A DNA stretch of 64,000 nt from Caballeronia fortuita (GCF_001544835.2 NZ_FCNX02000017.1:124001-188000); one strand, 5' to 3'; counted from the first letter of the stretch, positions 33,322 to 42,657 are shown. Notes: generated by a model from the letters alone, not told the origin. Translations and numbers: made by a program.

Positions 33322-34263
33322 ATGGGACTACTCGTCGACGGAAAGTGGCAGGACAAGTGGTACGACACGTCGTCCACGGGCGGGCGCTTCGTGCGCAAGG
33401 ACGCGGCGTATCGGCATTGGGTGACGGCGGACGGCGAAGGCGGCTTCAAGGCCGAGGCGGGGCGCTATCACTTGTATGTGAGTCTTGCATGCCCGTGGGC
33501 GCATCGCACGCTCATCATGCGCGCGTTGAAAGGGCTGGAAGAGATGATCGACGTATCGGTCGTGAACTGGCTGATGCTCGAAAACGGCTGGACCTTCGAC
33601 GAAGCGCCGGGCGTCGTGCCCGATACGGTCAACGGCGCGCGCTATCTGCATCAGGTCTATACCGCCGCCGATCCGCATTACACGGGCCGCGTGACCGTGC
33701 CGATTCTCTGGGACAAACAGCGCGGGACGATCGTGAACAACGAATCGTCGGAAATCATCCGTATGCTGAATTCGGCGTTCGACGGCATCGGTGCGAAACC
33801 GGGCGATTTTTATCCGCGCGCGTTGCGCGAAGAGATCGACGCGCTCAACGCGCGCATCTACGACACGGTCAACAACGGCGTGTATAAGGCGGGCTTCGCG
33901 ACGACGCAAGCCGCGTACGAGGAAGCGGTGACGCCGCTCTTCGAGACGCTCGACTTTCTCGAGCAGCGCTTGAGCACGCACCGCTACCTGACGGGCGATC
34001 GCTTCACCGAAGCTGATATCCGCCTTTTCACGACGCTCGTGCGTTTCGACGCGGTGTATGTCGGCCACTTCAAATGCAATCTGCGGCGCATCGCCGACTA
34101 TCCGAATCTGTCGACGTTCACGCGCGACGTCTACCGGATGCCAGGCGTCGCCGCGACGGTGAACTTCGAGCACATCAAGCGGCACTATTACGAGAGCCAC
34201 CGGACGATCAATCCGACGGGCATCGTGCCCGCCGGACCGCTGCTCGATTTCGCTGCCGGCTAA
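33322..34263 (+). CDS. yqjG: glutathionyl-hydroquinone reductase (Xi-class GST, YqjG/PcpF type)
   Basis: Predicted 313 residues. The Xi-class catalytic motif is VSLACPWAHR with Cys57 as the thiol, and the C-terminal domain shows YNTVNNGVYKAGFA-like and RFDAVYVGHFKCNLRRIADY blocks, plus INPTGIVPAGP at the end. These enzymes reduce glutathionyl-hydroquinones back to hydroquinone in quinone detoxification. AAGGAG precedes the ATG at MGLL; an earlier in-frame ATG at 33271 lacks a site. Its stop overlaps that of the convergent dehydrogenase gene by three bases. Confidence 0.9.
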   Translation: MGLLVDGKWQDKWYDTSSTGGRFVRKDAAYRHWVTADGEGGFKAEAGRYHLYVSLACPWAHRTLIMRALKGLEEMIDVSVVNWLMLENGWTFDEAPGVVPDTVNGARYLHQVYTAADPHYTGRVTVPILWDKQRGTIVNNESSEIIRMLNSAFDGIGAKPGDFYPRALREEIDALNARIYDTVNNGVYKAGFATTQAAYEEAVTPLFETLDFLEQRLSTHRYLTGDRFTEADIRLFTTLVRFDAVYVGHFKCNLRRIADYPNLSTFTRDVYRMPGVAATVNFEHIKRHYYESHRTINPTGIVPAGPLLDFAAG

Positions 34264-35111
34264 TCGTACCGATACACGCCGCGCTTGGTCTTGCGCCCGA
34301 GCCGCCCCGCCGACACCAGTTCGCGCAGCAGCGGGCACGCGCGGTACTTCGAATCGCCGAAGTCCTTGAGGAACACGTCCATCACGGAGAGGCACACGTC
34401 GAGGCCGATCAGGTCCGCGAGCGCGAGCGGGCCGATCGGATGATTCGCGCCGAGCTTCATGCCTGCGTCGATTTCCTCCGCGCTCGCGACACCTTCGTAA
34501 AGCACGAAGAACGCTTCGTTGATCATCGGCACGAGAATGCGGTTGACGACGAAGCCCGGCGAATTGCGCACGCCGATCGGCGATTTGTCGAGCTTCTCGG
34601 TAAGCTCGCGCACGGCGGCGGCGGTTTCGTCGCTCGTCTGCACGCCGCGAATCACCTCGACGAGTTGCAGGAGCGGCACCGGATTGAAGAAGTGCATGCC
34701 GATGAAGCGCTCCGGCGTGGCGAGCGTCGCGGCGAGCGCGGTGATCGAAATGGACGACGTGTTCGACGCGATGATGGCATCGGCGCGCGCGGCGCCTTCG
34801 ATCTGCTTCAGGATGCGGTTCTTGAGCTCGGCGTTTTCGGTCGCGGCTTCGATCACGATATCGGCTGCGGAAAGACGCCCGTAATCGGTCGATGTCTCGA
34901 TGCGCGTCAAGGCCGCGTCGCGCGCCGATGCCGCGAGCTTGTCCTTCGACACGAGCCGCTCGAGGCTGCCCGTGAGCGTGGCGATGCCTTTCGCGAGCGC
35001 GGCGTCGGTGACGTCGATCATCACGACCTTGAAGCCCGCGACGGCCGCGACCTGCGCGATGCCGTTGCCCATGGTTCCCGCGCCGACGATGCCGACGGTC
35101 TGAATCTTCAT
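34260..35111 (-). CDS. 3-hydroxybutyryl-CoA dehydrogenase
   Basis: Predicted 283 residues. The Rossmann N-terminus GIVGAGTMGNGIAQVAAVAG binds NAD(H), followed by ASNTSSISITALA, FIGMHFFNPVPLLQLVEVI with the catalytic histidine, and the C-terminal GFVVNRILVPMINEAFFVL and GPLALADLIGLD. Length and motifs fit Hbd/MmgB/PaaH, which oxidise 3-hydroxyacyl-CoA to 3-oxoacyl-CoA. A strong GGAGGAG lies eight bases before the ATG. It stands alone, so the pathway (butyrate, phenylacetate or PHB turnover) is not shown by context. Confidence 0.9.
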   Translation of the reverse strand: MKIQTVGIVGAGTMGNGIAQVAAVAGFKVVMIDVTDAALAKGIATLTGSLERLVSKDKLAASARDAALTRIETSTDYGRLSAADIVIEAATENAELKNRILKQIEGAARADAIIASNTSSISITALAATLATPERFIGMHFFNPVPLLQLVEVIRGVQTSDETAAAVRELTEKLDKSPIGVRNSPGFVVNRILVPMINEAFFVLYEGVASAEEIDAGMKLGANHPIGPLALADLIGLDVCLSVMDVFLKDFGDSKYRACPLLRELVSAGRLGRKTKRGVYRYD

Positions 35112-35198
35112 GCTTTTGCTCCTCCAGAATTGCGCCGGCGCGTAGGCCGGCAAACCGGTAATGGTCGAAAGCGCGCGAGGCGCGTCCAGGCATCGATT

Positions 35199-35684
35199 TT
35201 AACCAGCGGCGAAGCCGGTCAGATCTTTTGGCGCGATGCCGTTTGCATGACAGAAAGCAAGGTATCGGTCCAGACCGGTCTTCCAGTTTTCGGCGGCGAG
35301 CACGCGGTCATCGTCGTTCACGAAAAGCAGCTCGCCCTGAATGATGTTGAGCGTGACGATGTCGGCGCCCGCCGCATCCGACGGCAGCGCCTCGGGCGTG
35401 TGGCTCGATCCGGCCGTTTCGTAGACGATGCTGCCCGGCGCCGCGATCCACTCGTGCTCCCGATACTTCCAGCGCCCTTCGACCGTGTAGACGATCACCG
35501 TTCCCGTATGACGATGACGCGGCATGCTGCCTTGCGCGGGCGCCTTCATCATCGCGATCACCTCGCCACGGATCGGATCGAGCTTGAAATACTTGACGAG
35601 CACGCGCTCGCTGTATGGCGTGAAAGGCACCCACGGCAGGTCGTCGTCGTTGATGCATGTGGTGTGAATCTGTTCGAACAGCAT
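35199..35684 (-). CDS. cupin protein of the 2,4'-dihydroxyacetophenone dioxygenase family
   Basis: Predicted 161 residues. A single cupin fold with metal-binding histidines in MPRHRHTGTVIVYTVEG and TAGSSHTPEAL, a glutamate-containing second motif, and the family N-terminus DDLPWVPFTPYSERVLVKYF. Relatives cleave a C-C bond of hydroxyacetophenones with O2 and Fe(II), but many members of this family have no proven activity. The ATG follows AGGAG by eight bases. It is isolated between divergent and convergent neighbours. Confidence 0.75.
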   Translation of the reverse strand: MLFEQIHTTCINDDDLPWVPFTPYSERVLVKYFKLDPIRGEVIAMMKAPAQGSMPRHRHTGTVIVYTVEGRWKYREHEWIAAPGSIVYETAGSSHTPEALPSDAAGADIVTLNIIQGELLFVNDDDRVLAAENWKTGLDRYLAFCHANGIAPKDLTGFAAG

Positions 35685-35805
35685 GATGTCGGCTCCTGGC
35701 ATTCAGCAGTGCATTGTAGGCAGCGCCGCGCGCTTCGGACATTGGCCGAACGGACGACCCCTTTCATCCAAGCCGGATCGCGCCGTATCTGCTATCGTCC
35801 ACGCC

Positions 35806-36728
<923 letters not shown>

Positions 36729-36732
<4 letters not shown>

Positions 36733-37490
36733 ATCTATACGCCGTTCGCGCCATCTACCGTTTCGAAATGGCGCGCGCCGGACGCACGCTGATGCAGAGC
36801 ATCGTGTCGCCGGTCATTTCCACGTCGCTTTACTTCGTCGTGTTCGGGGCGGCCATCGGCTCGCGCATTCCGGAAGTCGACGGCATCAGCTACGGCGCGT
36901 TCATCGTGCCGGGCCTCGTGATGTTGTCGCTGCTCACGCAGAGCATCGCCAATGCCTCGTTCGGCATCTATTTCCCGAAATTCACGGGCACCATATACGA
37001 ACTGCTGTCCGCGCCGGTGTCGTACTTCGAACTCGTGGTGAGTTACGTGGGCGCGGCGGCGACCAAATCGGTCATTCTCGGGCTGATCATTCTTCTGACC
37101 GCACGTTTATTCGTCCCGCTCAGAATCGATCATCCTTTCTGGATGATCGTGTTTCTGCTGCTGACGTCGGTGACATTCAGCCTGCTCGGGTTCATCATCG
37201 GCATCTGGGCCGACGGCTTCGAAAAGCTGCAGATCATCCCGCTTCTGATCGTCACGCCGCTCACGTTCCTCGGCGGCAGCTTCTATTCGATCCACATCCT
37301 GCCGCCGTTCTGGAAGACCGTCGCGCTGTTCAATCCGGTCGTCTATCTGATCAGCGGCTTTCGGTGGAGCTTTTACGGACTCGCCGATGTCCATGTCGGC
37401 GTGAGTTTCGGCATGACGCTGGTCTTTCTGGCGGTGTTCATCGGGATCGTCGCATGGATCTTCAAGACGGGATACCGCTTCAAGACGTAG
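36729..37490 (+). CDS. ABC-2 type transporter permease
   Basis: Predicted 253 residues with six membrane segments. The ABC-2 pattern is seen in MARAGRTLMQSIVSPVIST near the start, GAFIVPGLVMLSLLTQSIAN, ELLSAPVSYFELVVSYV, and PLTFLGGSFYSIHILPPFWK with FNPVVYLISGFRWSFYG near the end. With the preceding ATP-binding protein it should make a half-size inner-membrane exporter, like NodIJ-type systems. The cargo is unknown. No nod box or drug-resistance gene is adjacent. Confidence 0.92.
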
Positions 37491-37520
37491 CGCGGCGAAT
37501 CGGACGAGGGCGTTCAGCGG

Positions 37521-38000
37521 ATGAAAATCATGAAACGCACGAAGCGCAATTTTCTCGGCATCATGGCGGCCGCCTTCGCGGGCGGCGCTCCTTCGGCGCC
37601 CGCCCGATCGTACGAAATAGACCATAGCAGCGCCGACTGGCGACGCCGTCTGTCCTCGGAGCAATACCGCGTGCTCAGGCGCGGCGGCACGGAACCGCCT
37701 TTCGCGAGTCCGCTGTTGAAGGAACATCGCGACGGCACGTACGCGTGCGCGGGATGCGGGCTCGCGCTGTTTTCATCGGCGACGAAATTCGATAGCGGCA
37801 CCGGCTGGCCGAGCTTCTGGAAACCGGTCGACGGCGCTGTCGCGACGCACGCCGACGCGACCGGCCACATGCGCAACGAGGTGCATTGCCGGCGTTGCGG
37901 CGGCCATCTCGGTCATGTTTTCGACGATGGTCCGAAGCCCACCGGCCTGCGCTACTGCATGAACGGCGCGGCGCTCGAATTCCTGCGCGACGAAGCCTGA
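37521..38000 (+). CDS. msrB: exported peptide-methionine (R)-S-oxide reductase
   Basis: Predicted 159 residues. MsrB motifs: YACAGCGLALFSSATKFDSG and HCRRCGGHLGHVFDDGP provide the two CXXC zinc sites, GTGWPSFW the substrate pocket and LRYCMNGAAL the catalytic cysteine. Unlike cytoplasmic MsrB, it begins with KRTKRNFLGIMAAAFAGG, a signal peptide with a Tat-like KRNFL motif, so it is probably periplasmic and repairs oxidised envelope proteins. A second ATG three codons in (37530) is an alternative start. Thirty bases follow the ABC permease stop. Confidence 0.9.
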   Translation: MKIMKRTKRNFLGIMAAAFAGGAPSAPARSYEIDHSSADWRRRLSSEQYRVLRRGGTEPPFASPLLKEHRDGTYACAGCGLALFSSATKFDSGTGWPSFWKPVDGAVATHADATGHMRNEVHCRRCGGHLGHVFDDGPKPTGLRYCMNGAALEFLRDEA

Positions 38001-38035
38001 TTCGCGCATTCATCCACCTTTCTCGCGACCGTCTT

Positions 38036-38617
38036 ATGAACGTACCCGAACTCAAGCTCGATCCGGCGAGAACCGCGCTCGTGCTGATCGATTTGCAGGC
38101 CGGCATCGCCGCGTTGCCCGTGCAACCTCACGATGCCGCGAGCGTGCTCGCCAACGCGCGCGCGCTCGCCGACCGCTTTCGCGCGCTCGGTGCGCCGGTC
38201 GTGCTCGTCAAGGTCGCGTTTCCGAACGGTCCCGGCGGCCTGCGTCCGATCACCGACGCGGGCCAGGCGCAGGAAGCGCCGGAACCCGCGGGCTGGAGCG
38301 AATTGTGTGCGGAGCTGGATGTGCGGGCGTCGGATATCGTCGTCGTCAAACGGCAGTGGGGCGCGTTCTACAACACGGATCTCGACTCGCATTTGCGGCG
38401 GCGAGGCATCGGCACGATCGTGCTGGGCGGCATCGCGACGGCCATCGGCGTCGATTCGACCGCGCGCGGCGCGCACGAGCGCGGCTATCAGCAAATCTTC
38501 GTCGAAGATGCGATGAGCGATCTCAACGCCGACACGCACGAATCGACCTGCCGCTACATCTTTCCGCGCATCGGGCGCATCCGGTCGACGCAGGAAGTGC
38601 TCGCGGCGCTGGCGTAG
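38036..38617 (+). CDS. isochorismatase-fold hydrolase lacking the usual cysteine
   Basis: Predicted 193 residues. The fold is plain: TALVLIDLQAGI with the catalytic Asp, VVKRQWGAFYNTDLDSHLRR with Lys, and GIATAIGVDSTARGAHERGY with the usual helix. The position that is cysteine in amidohydrolase members is glycine here (TAIGVDSTAR), as in true isochorismatases such as EntB and some uncharacterised proteins. It might therefore not act on amides. Thirty-five bases follow msrB and it could be co-transcribed. Confidence 0.82.
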   Translation: MNVPELKLDPARTALVLIDLQAGIAALPVQPHDAASVLANARALADRFRALGAPVVLVKVAFPNGPGGLRPITDAGQAQEAPEPAGWSELCAELDVRASDIVVVKRQWGAFYNTDLDSHLRRRGIGTIVLGGIATAIGVDSTARGAHERGYQQIFVEDAMSDLNADTHESTCRYIFPRIGRIRSTQEVLAALA

Positions 38618-38730
38618 CGGCGCGGCGTCTTTCGGCAGCATCCGTTCGATGTCGACGAACGGAAGAGAAAATACTTCGTACTCCGTTATTTTCGGACAAT
38701 TCGGCTGTTCGCGGCTTGGCCGTTCGCATA

Positions 38731-38856
38731 CTTTTAATTACTCGCTGACGGGTCCCCGCCTGTCAGTCCGAGTAGCCGGTCAAACCAAGATCGGGCCTGG
38801 CGCTTCTCCCCGAGCGCTGGACGCGCGCCGTACCCTCGCGGCGCGCGTCCTTTTTT
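38731..38856 (+). ncRNA. candidate small RNA in the intergenic region
   Basis: The segment has a folded region at 38740-38773, in which ACTCG-CTGAC pairs with GTCAG-TC-CGAGT around a GGG/CCC inner stem, followed by a perfect 12-bp hairpin with T6 at 38819-38856. That pattern, a structured body plus a strong intrinsic terminator with no coding frame, is typical of bacterial small RNAs. The nearest gene ends 200 bases upstream, which is far for a gene terminator. An AT-rich promoter-like stretch (TTTTAATTA) lies at 38732-38740, but no clear -35 is seen. A long 3' UTR of the previous gene is the alternative. Confidence 0.45.
38819..38856 (+). terminator. strong intrinsic terminator
   Basis: GGACGCGCGCCG (38819-38830) pairs perfectly with CGGCGCGCGTCC (38839-38850) around an 8-base loop and is followed by TTTTTT. 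The T run overlaps the stop codon of the convergent metallophosphoesterase gene. Confidence 0.9.
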
Positions 38857-40018
38857 ATGCCGATGCCGATGCAACCAGCCGGACGAGCGTGATCTCGGAA
38901 GGCGCGCCGAGGCGCTTCGGCGGTCCCCAATAGCCGGTTCCCCGGCTCGTATAGACCCACAACCCGTTGAACTTTACGAGCCCCGCGACGAACGGCTGCT
39001 GTAGTCGCACGAAGAAGTTCCACGGCAGGAATTGCCCGCCGTGCGTGTGCCCGGAAAGCTGAAGCGTGAAGCCCGCTTCGGCGGCAGCGGCGGCGCTGCG
39101 CGGCTGATGCGCGAGCAGCACGCGCACGGTGGCGTCGTCGGGCGCGCCGCTGATCGCTTTGGCGGGATCACTGCGATGCGCGGGATCGAAACTGCCCGCG
39201 CTGAAATCGGTGACGCCCGCGACCACGGCCTGCGCGCCGTCGTGATTGAGCACGACATGCTGATTCATCAGCACGGTCAGCCCGAGACGCCGGAACTCGG
39301 CGATCCACTTGTCGGCGCCCGAGTAGTACTCGTGATTGCCGGTGACGAGAAACGTGCCGTGCCGCGCGCTGAGGCCCGCGAGCGGGCGCGTGTGGTCCGC
39401 GAGATTCGGCACGGTGCCGTCGACGACATCGCCCGTCACGGCGATCAGATCCGGCGAAAGCCCGTTCACCGCCGCGACGATGCGCTCCACATAGTGACGC
39501 TTGATCGTCGGTCCTACGTGGATATCGCTGATCTGCGCGATCGTGAAACCGTTGAGCGCGGCCGGCAAGTTGTCGATCGGCACATCCACGCTCACGACCG
39601 GCGCGCGCCGCCGCGCGTTGTAGAAACCGATTGCGGAGAAGAGCACGGCCAGAAGCGGCACGGCGAGCGCGCTATAGGCGACGAACTTCGGCGAGCCGAC
39701 GGGCACGCCGCGCATCCAGTCGGCGAGATGCACGAACAGGAGCAGCACGTCGCGCGCGAAGGTCAGAAGCAGCAGGGACGAGAAGAAACCGAGCGCCGTC
39801 AGGCCGAACCAGGCGAGGCGGTCGGCGAGCGCCTGCGGTTCGATCTGGCGCGCGGCCATCCCGAGCGGAATGACGATGACGGAGGCCGCGAGCAGGACCG
39901 CCGCCAGCACCTTGAGCGGCAGGCCGACGGGCGCATCCGGGATCAGCCGGATGCCGACGTAAATGTGGAACAGAACGCCGATGCCGATGAAGCGGAGAAA
40001 GAATGCCGAGCGTCGCAT
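38855..40018 (-). CDS. membrane-anchored metallophosphoesterase
   Basis: Predicted 387 residues. Four to five N-terminal membrane segments span the first 150 residues (for example FLRFIGIGVLFHIYVGI, LALVPLLAVLFSAIGFY-like region), followed by a calcineurin-like phosphoesterase domain: IAQISDIHVGPTI, AVTGDVVDG, VTGNHEYYSGADKWI, and the later LLAHQPRS and LSGHTHGGQFLPWN. These carry the dinuclear-metal Asp, Asn and His ligands. It resembles YaeI/UDP-diacylglucosamine hydrolase-like enzymes of the YkuE group. AGGAG lies five bases before the ATG at MRRS. It is convergent with the small-RNA/isochorismatase region. Confidence 0.88.
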   Translation of the reverse strand: MRRSAFFLRFIGIGVLFHIYVGIRLIPDAPVGLPLKVLAAVLLAASVIVIPLGMAARQIEPQALADRLAWFGLTALGFFSSLLLLTFARDVLLLFVHLADWMRGVPVGSPKFVAYSALAVPLLAVLFSAIGFYNARRRAPVVSVDVPIDNLPAALNGFTIAQISDIHVGPTIKRHYVERIVAAVNGLSPDLIAVTGDVVDGTVPNLADHTRPLAGLSARHGTFLVTGNHEYYSGADKWIAEFRRLGLTVLMNQHVVLNHDGAQAVVAGVTDFSAGSFDPAHRSDPAKAISGAPDDATVRVLLAHQPRSAAAAAEAGFTLQLSGHTHGGQFLPWNFFVRLQQPFVAGLVKFNGLWVYTSRGTGYWGPPKRLGAPSEITLVRLVASASA

Positions 40019-40168
40019 AGCGCTCCTGGAGGGATCGAAGAAGCGGCAAGGAAACGGGCGGCGCGCGCCCGTGCCGGATATGGCGCTGATTTTACCGGTT
40101 CGACGCCGGGCCTGCCTTCGGCGCTCTCGGCGAGGCGTGCGGCGAGTCGTAACATATCGTGTGATGAG

Positions 40169-40198
40169 TTGGATTCGCACCGGGTCGCACGGTATAAA
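40169..40198 (+). promoter_or_regulatory. probable sigma-70 promoter for the secreted protein at 40276
   Basis: TTGGAT (40169-40174) and TATAAA (40193-40198) are separated by 18 bases. They lie about 75 bases before the ATG, and the gene has a good GAGGG ribosome-binding site. Confidence 0.5.
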
Positions 40199-40275
40199 TA
40201 ACGTTGTGCCATCGCCAGCGCGATGGTCCGAAACCGGTCGTTGGTAGTCCAAATTTCAAACGAGGGAATAATTCA

Positions 40276-40881
40276 ATGAACGTGAAACTGTCTGCCATTT
40301 CATTGCTTTGCGCGTCGGCAATCGTTGCGTCGATGGGCTCCGCCGTGGCGCAGAGCGCGCCGCTGGCAAAGACCGCCGACAAGGTCGTGAGCCTTGCCGA
40401 TCCGATTCACGTGCAGGCGACCATCGTCGGTATCGACGCCGCCAATCGCACGCTCATGATTCGTGGCCCGCGCGGTGACGCAGCCGTGCTCGTGAACAAG
40501 GAAGTCACGAACTTCGACAAACTGCATATCGGCGACAAGGTCGACGTGCTCTATAAGAACGCGCTGCTCGTGAGCGCGGAGAAGGTGAAGGGCGGCGGCA
40601 AGGGCGAGCGCGAGCGTATCGATACGGTCACGTATCAGCCGACTTCAGGGGCGAACGGCGCGACCGGCTTCGACGCGACGCGTCAGGTCGAGATCATCGC
40701 GACGGTCGAGAACGTGAACAGCAAGAAGCGCACGATCACGCTGCGCGGACCGTGGCGCACCGAGACGTTCGATCTCACGCCTGACTTCGCGGCGGAGAAG
40801 CTGAAGAAGGGTGACAAGATCCACGCGGTGTTCGTGTCCGCGACGGCGGTGGGCGTCACGCCGGTCGCATCGGCGAACTGA
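40276..40881 (+). CDS. hypothetical periplasmic protein with two beta domains
   Basis: Predicted 201 residues with a signal peptide (AISLLCASAIVASMGSAVAQ, cleavage near residue 26). The mature part has two similar beta-rich segments: IHVQATIVGIDAANRTLMIRGPRGD with VNKEVTNFDKLHIGDKVDVLY, and EIIATVENVNSKKRTITLRGPWR with TPDFAAEKLKKGDKIHAVFV. They look like an internal duplication of an OB- or SH3-like fold, of the kind seen in DUF5666-like periplasmic proteins. Function unknown. Promoter and terminator suggest a single-gene transcript. Confidence 0.7.
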   Translation: MNVKLSAISLLCASAIVASMGSAVAQSAPLAKTADKVVSLADPIHVQATIVGIDAANRTLMIRGPRGDAAVLVNKEVTNFDKLHIGDKVDVLYKNALLVSAEKVKGGGKGERERIDTVTYQPTSGANGATGFDATRQVEIIATVENVNSKKRTITLRGPWRTETFDLTPDFAAEKLKKGDKIHAVFVSATAVGVTPVASAN

Positions 40882-40901
40882 AGCGGCGCCGCATCGAAAG
40901 A

Positions 40902-40934
40902 AAAAGCCTCGGCATTGAAGTGCCGAGGCTTTTG
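40902..40934. terminator. intrinsic terminator between convergent genes
   Basis: AAAAGCCTCGGCA pairs with TGCCGAGGCTTTT around a 6-base loop, a perfect 13-bp stem with A and T runs on both sides, so it can act on both strands. It lies 20 bases after the secreted-protein stop and 27 bases after the stop of gabD on the minus strand. Confidence 0.93.
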
Positions 40935-40960
40935 TGCATGACTTGCGAAAACGCGCGCGA

Positions 40961-42415
40961 TCAGACCGCCATGCAGAGATACTTGATGACGACGTAATCG
41001 TCGATGCCGTAGTGCGAGCCTTCGCGCCCCAAGCCCGATTGCTTTACGCCGCCGAACGGCGCGACTTCGTTCGAGATCAGTCCGGTGTTGATGCCGACCA
41101 TGCCGTATTCGAGCGCTTCGGCCACGCGCCAGATGCGGCCGATGTCGCGGCTATAGAAGTAAGCGGCGAGGCCGAATTCGGTGTCGTTGGCGAGGCGCAC
41201 GACTTCGTCGTCGGAAGCGAATTTGAAGATCGGCGCGAGCGGTCCGAACGTCTCTTCCTTCGCCACTTTCATGTCGGGCGTGACGCCGGTCAGCACGGTC
41301 GGCTCGAAGAAGCCGTGGCCGAGCGCGTGGCGCTTGCCACCGGAGGCGAGCGCGGCGCCTTTCGCGAGCGCATCTTCGATATGCGATTCGACTTTCTGCA
41401 CGGCTGCTTCGTTGATGAGCGGCCCGAGCGCCACGCCGCTTTCCGTGCCGAGTCCGACCTTGAGCTTGCTCGCGGCCGCCGCCAGCTTCTGCGCGAATGC
41501 ATCGTAGACGCGTTCGTGCACGTAAAAGCGGTTCGTGCAGACGCAGGTCTGGCCGCTGTTGCGATATTTCGATGCGATCGCGCCTTCCACGGCGGCGTCG
41601 AGATCGGCGTCGTCGAACACGATGAAGGGCGCGTTGCCGCCGAGTTCGAGTGTCACCTTCTTGACCGTCGGCGCGCTTTGGGCCATCAGCAGGCGGCCGA
41701 CCGCCGTCGATCCGGTGAAGGACAGCTTGCGCACGACGGGATTGCTGGTCATCTCGCCGCCGATTGCTTTCGGGTCGCCGGTGATGACGCTGAGCACGCC
41801 TTTGGGCAGACCGGCGCGTTCCGCGAGCACGGCGAGCGCGAAGGCGGAGAGGGGCGTTGCTTCGGCGGGTTTGACGACGATCGGGCAACCGGCTGCGAGT
41901 GCCGGTCCGACTTTGCGTGTGATCATCGCGGCGGGGAAGTTCCACGGCGTGATGGCGGCGCAGACACCGATCGGTTCTTTCGTCACGACGATGCGCTTGT
42001 CGGCGGCGGGTGTGGCGAGCGTATCGCCGGCGACGCGTTTGCCTTCTTCCGCGAACCATTCGATGAACGAGGCTGCGTATGCGATTTCGCCTTTGGCTTC
42101 GGCGAGCGGCTTGCCTTGTTCACTCGTGAGGATGAGTGCGAGATCATCGGCGTTGGCCATCATCAGGTCGAACCAGCGACGCAGGATGATTGCGCGTTCC
42201 TTGGCGGTTTTTTTGCGCCACGCGGGCCAGGCGGTGTTGGCTGCATCGATTGCGCGGCGGGTTTCCGATGCGCCCATTTTGGGCACTGTGCCAAGGGATT
42301 CGCCGGTTGCCGGATTGATGACTTCGAAGGTTTCGGCGTTGTCGGCTTGTTGCCATTCACCATCGATGTAGGCTGCGTTGCGCAGCAGTGTTGGGTCTTT
42401 CAGTTGTTCTTCCAT
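40961..42415 (-). CDS. gabD: succinate-semialdehyde dehydrogenase (NAD(P)+)
   Basis: Predicted 484 residues, the usual GabD length. Aldehyde-dehydrogenase motifs: TPWNFPAAMITRKVGPALAA, LSFTGSTAVGRLLM, catalytic Glu in LELGGNAPFIVFDDADLDAA and catalytic Cys in YRNSGQTCVCTNRFYV, then EETFGPLAPIFKF. It oxidises succinic semialdehyde to succinate in GABA catabolism. A start at MEEQ is favoured because it follows an AGGAC-like site; an in-frame ATG at 42469 is less likely. It is separated from gabT by a 722-base gap that contains the inverted-repeat structure, unusual for an operon. Confidence 0.93.
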   Translation of the reverse strand: MEEQLKDPTLLRNAAYIDGEWQQADNAETFEVINPATGESLGTVPKMGASETRRAIDAANTAWPAWRKKTAKERAIILRRWFDLMMANADDLALILTSEQGKPLAEAKGEIAYAASFIEWFAEEGKRVAGDTLATPAADKRIVVTKEPIGVCAAITPWNFPAAMITRKVGPALAAGCPIVVKPAEATPLSAFALAVLAERAGLPKGVLSVITGDPKAIGGEMTSNPVVRKLSFTGSTAVGRLLMAQSAPTVKKVTLELGGNAPFIVFDDADLDAAVEGAIASKYRNSGQTCVCTNRFYVHERVYDAFAQKLAAAASKLKVGLGTESGVALGPLINEAAVQKVESHIEDALAKGAALASGGKRHALGHGFFEPTVLTGVTPDMKVAKEETFGPLAPIFKFASDDEVVRLANDTEFGLAAYFYSRDIGRIWRVAEALEYGMVGINTGLISNEVAPFGGVKQSGLGREGSHYGIDDYVVIKYLCMAV

Positions 42416-42446
42416 TGCTAGTCCTTTTTTTGTTGGCTCGATGTTG

Positions 42447-42657
42447 TTGTCGCCGGATCCCGTTTTCATGTTGGTCTATTAGCACTGCCCCTGTGCGGGG
42501 CGGCAGTCACTTTCTTTGCTGCTGCAAAGAAAGTAACCAAAGAAAGCAGCTTTTCAAGCCCGCGGTCACACGCAGTTTGGGTAGTTCTCTCGTCCACCGT
42601 GGCACTCGCCTAAAGAGTACCCTCATAGGACCAATCGGGCTTGGATCGCGCACGGTC
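42447..42657. repeat. left arm of long inverted repeat
   Basis: This 211-base segment is the near-perfect reverse complement of 42878-43088. It begins with TTGTCGCCGGATCCCGTTTTC and continues through a GC-rich ACTGCCCC..GGCAGT hairpin and a perfect 11-bp palindrome ACTTTCTTTGC/GCAAAGAAAGT (42509-42534) with loop TGCT. Identity to the partner is highest in the outer half (42484-42590) and lower, perhaps 80%, in the inner half. It lies in the gabT-gabD intercistronic gap. Confidence 0.9.

Noticed and set aside
38649..38933. 94-codon plus-strand frame over the candidate small RNA
   Set aside because: It reads through a strong terminator and into the antisense of the metallophosphoesterase; no ribosome-binding site.
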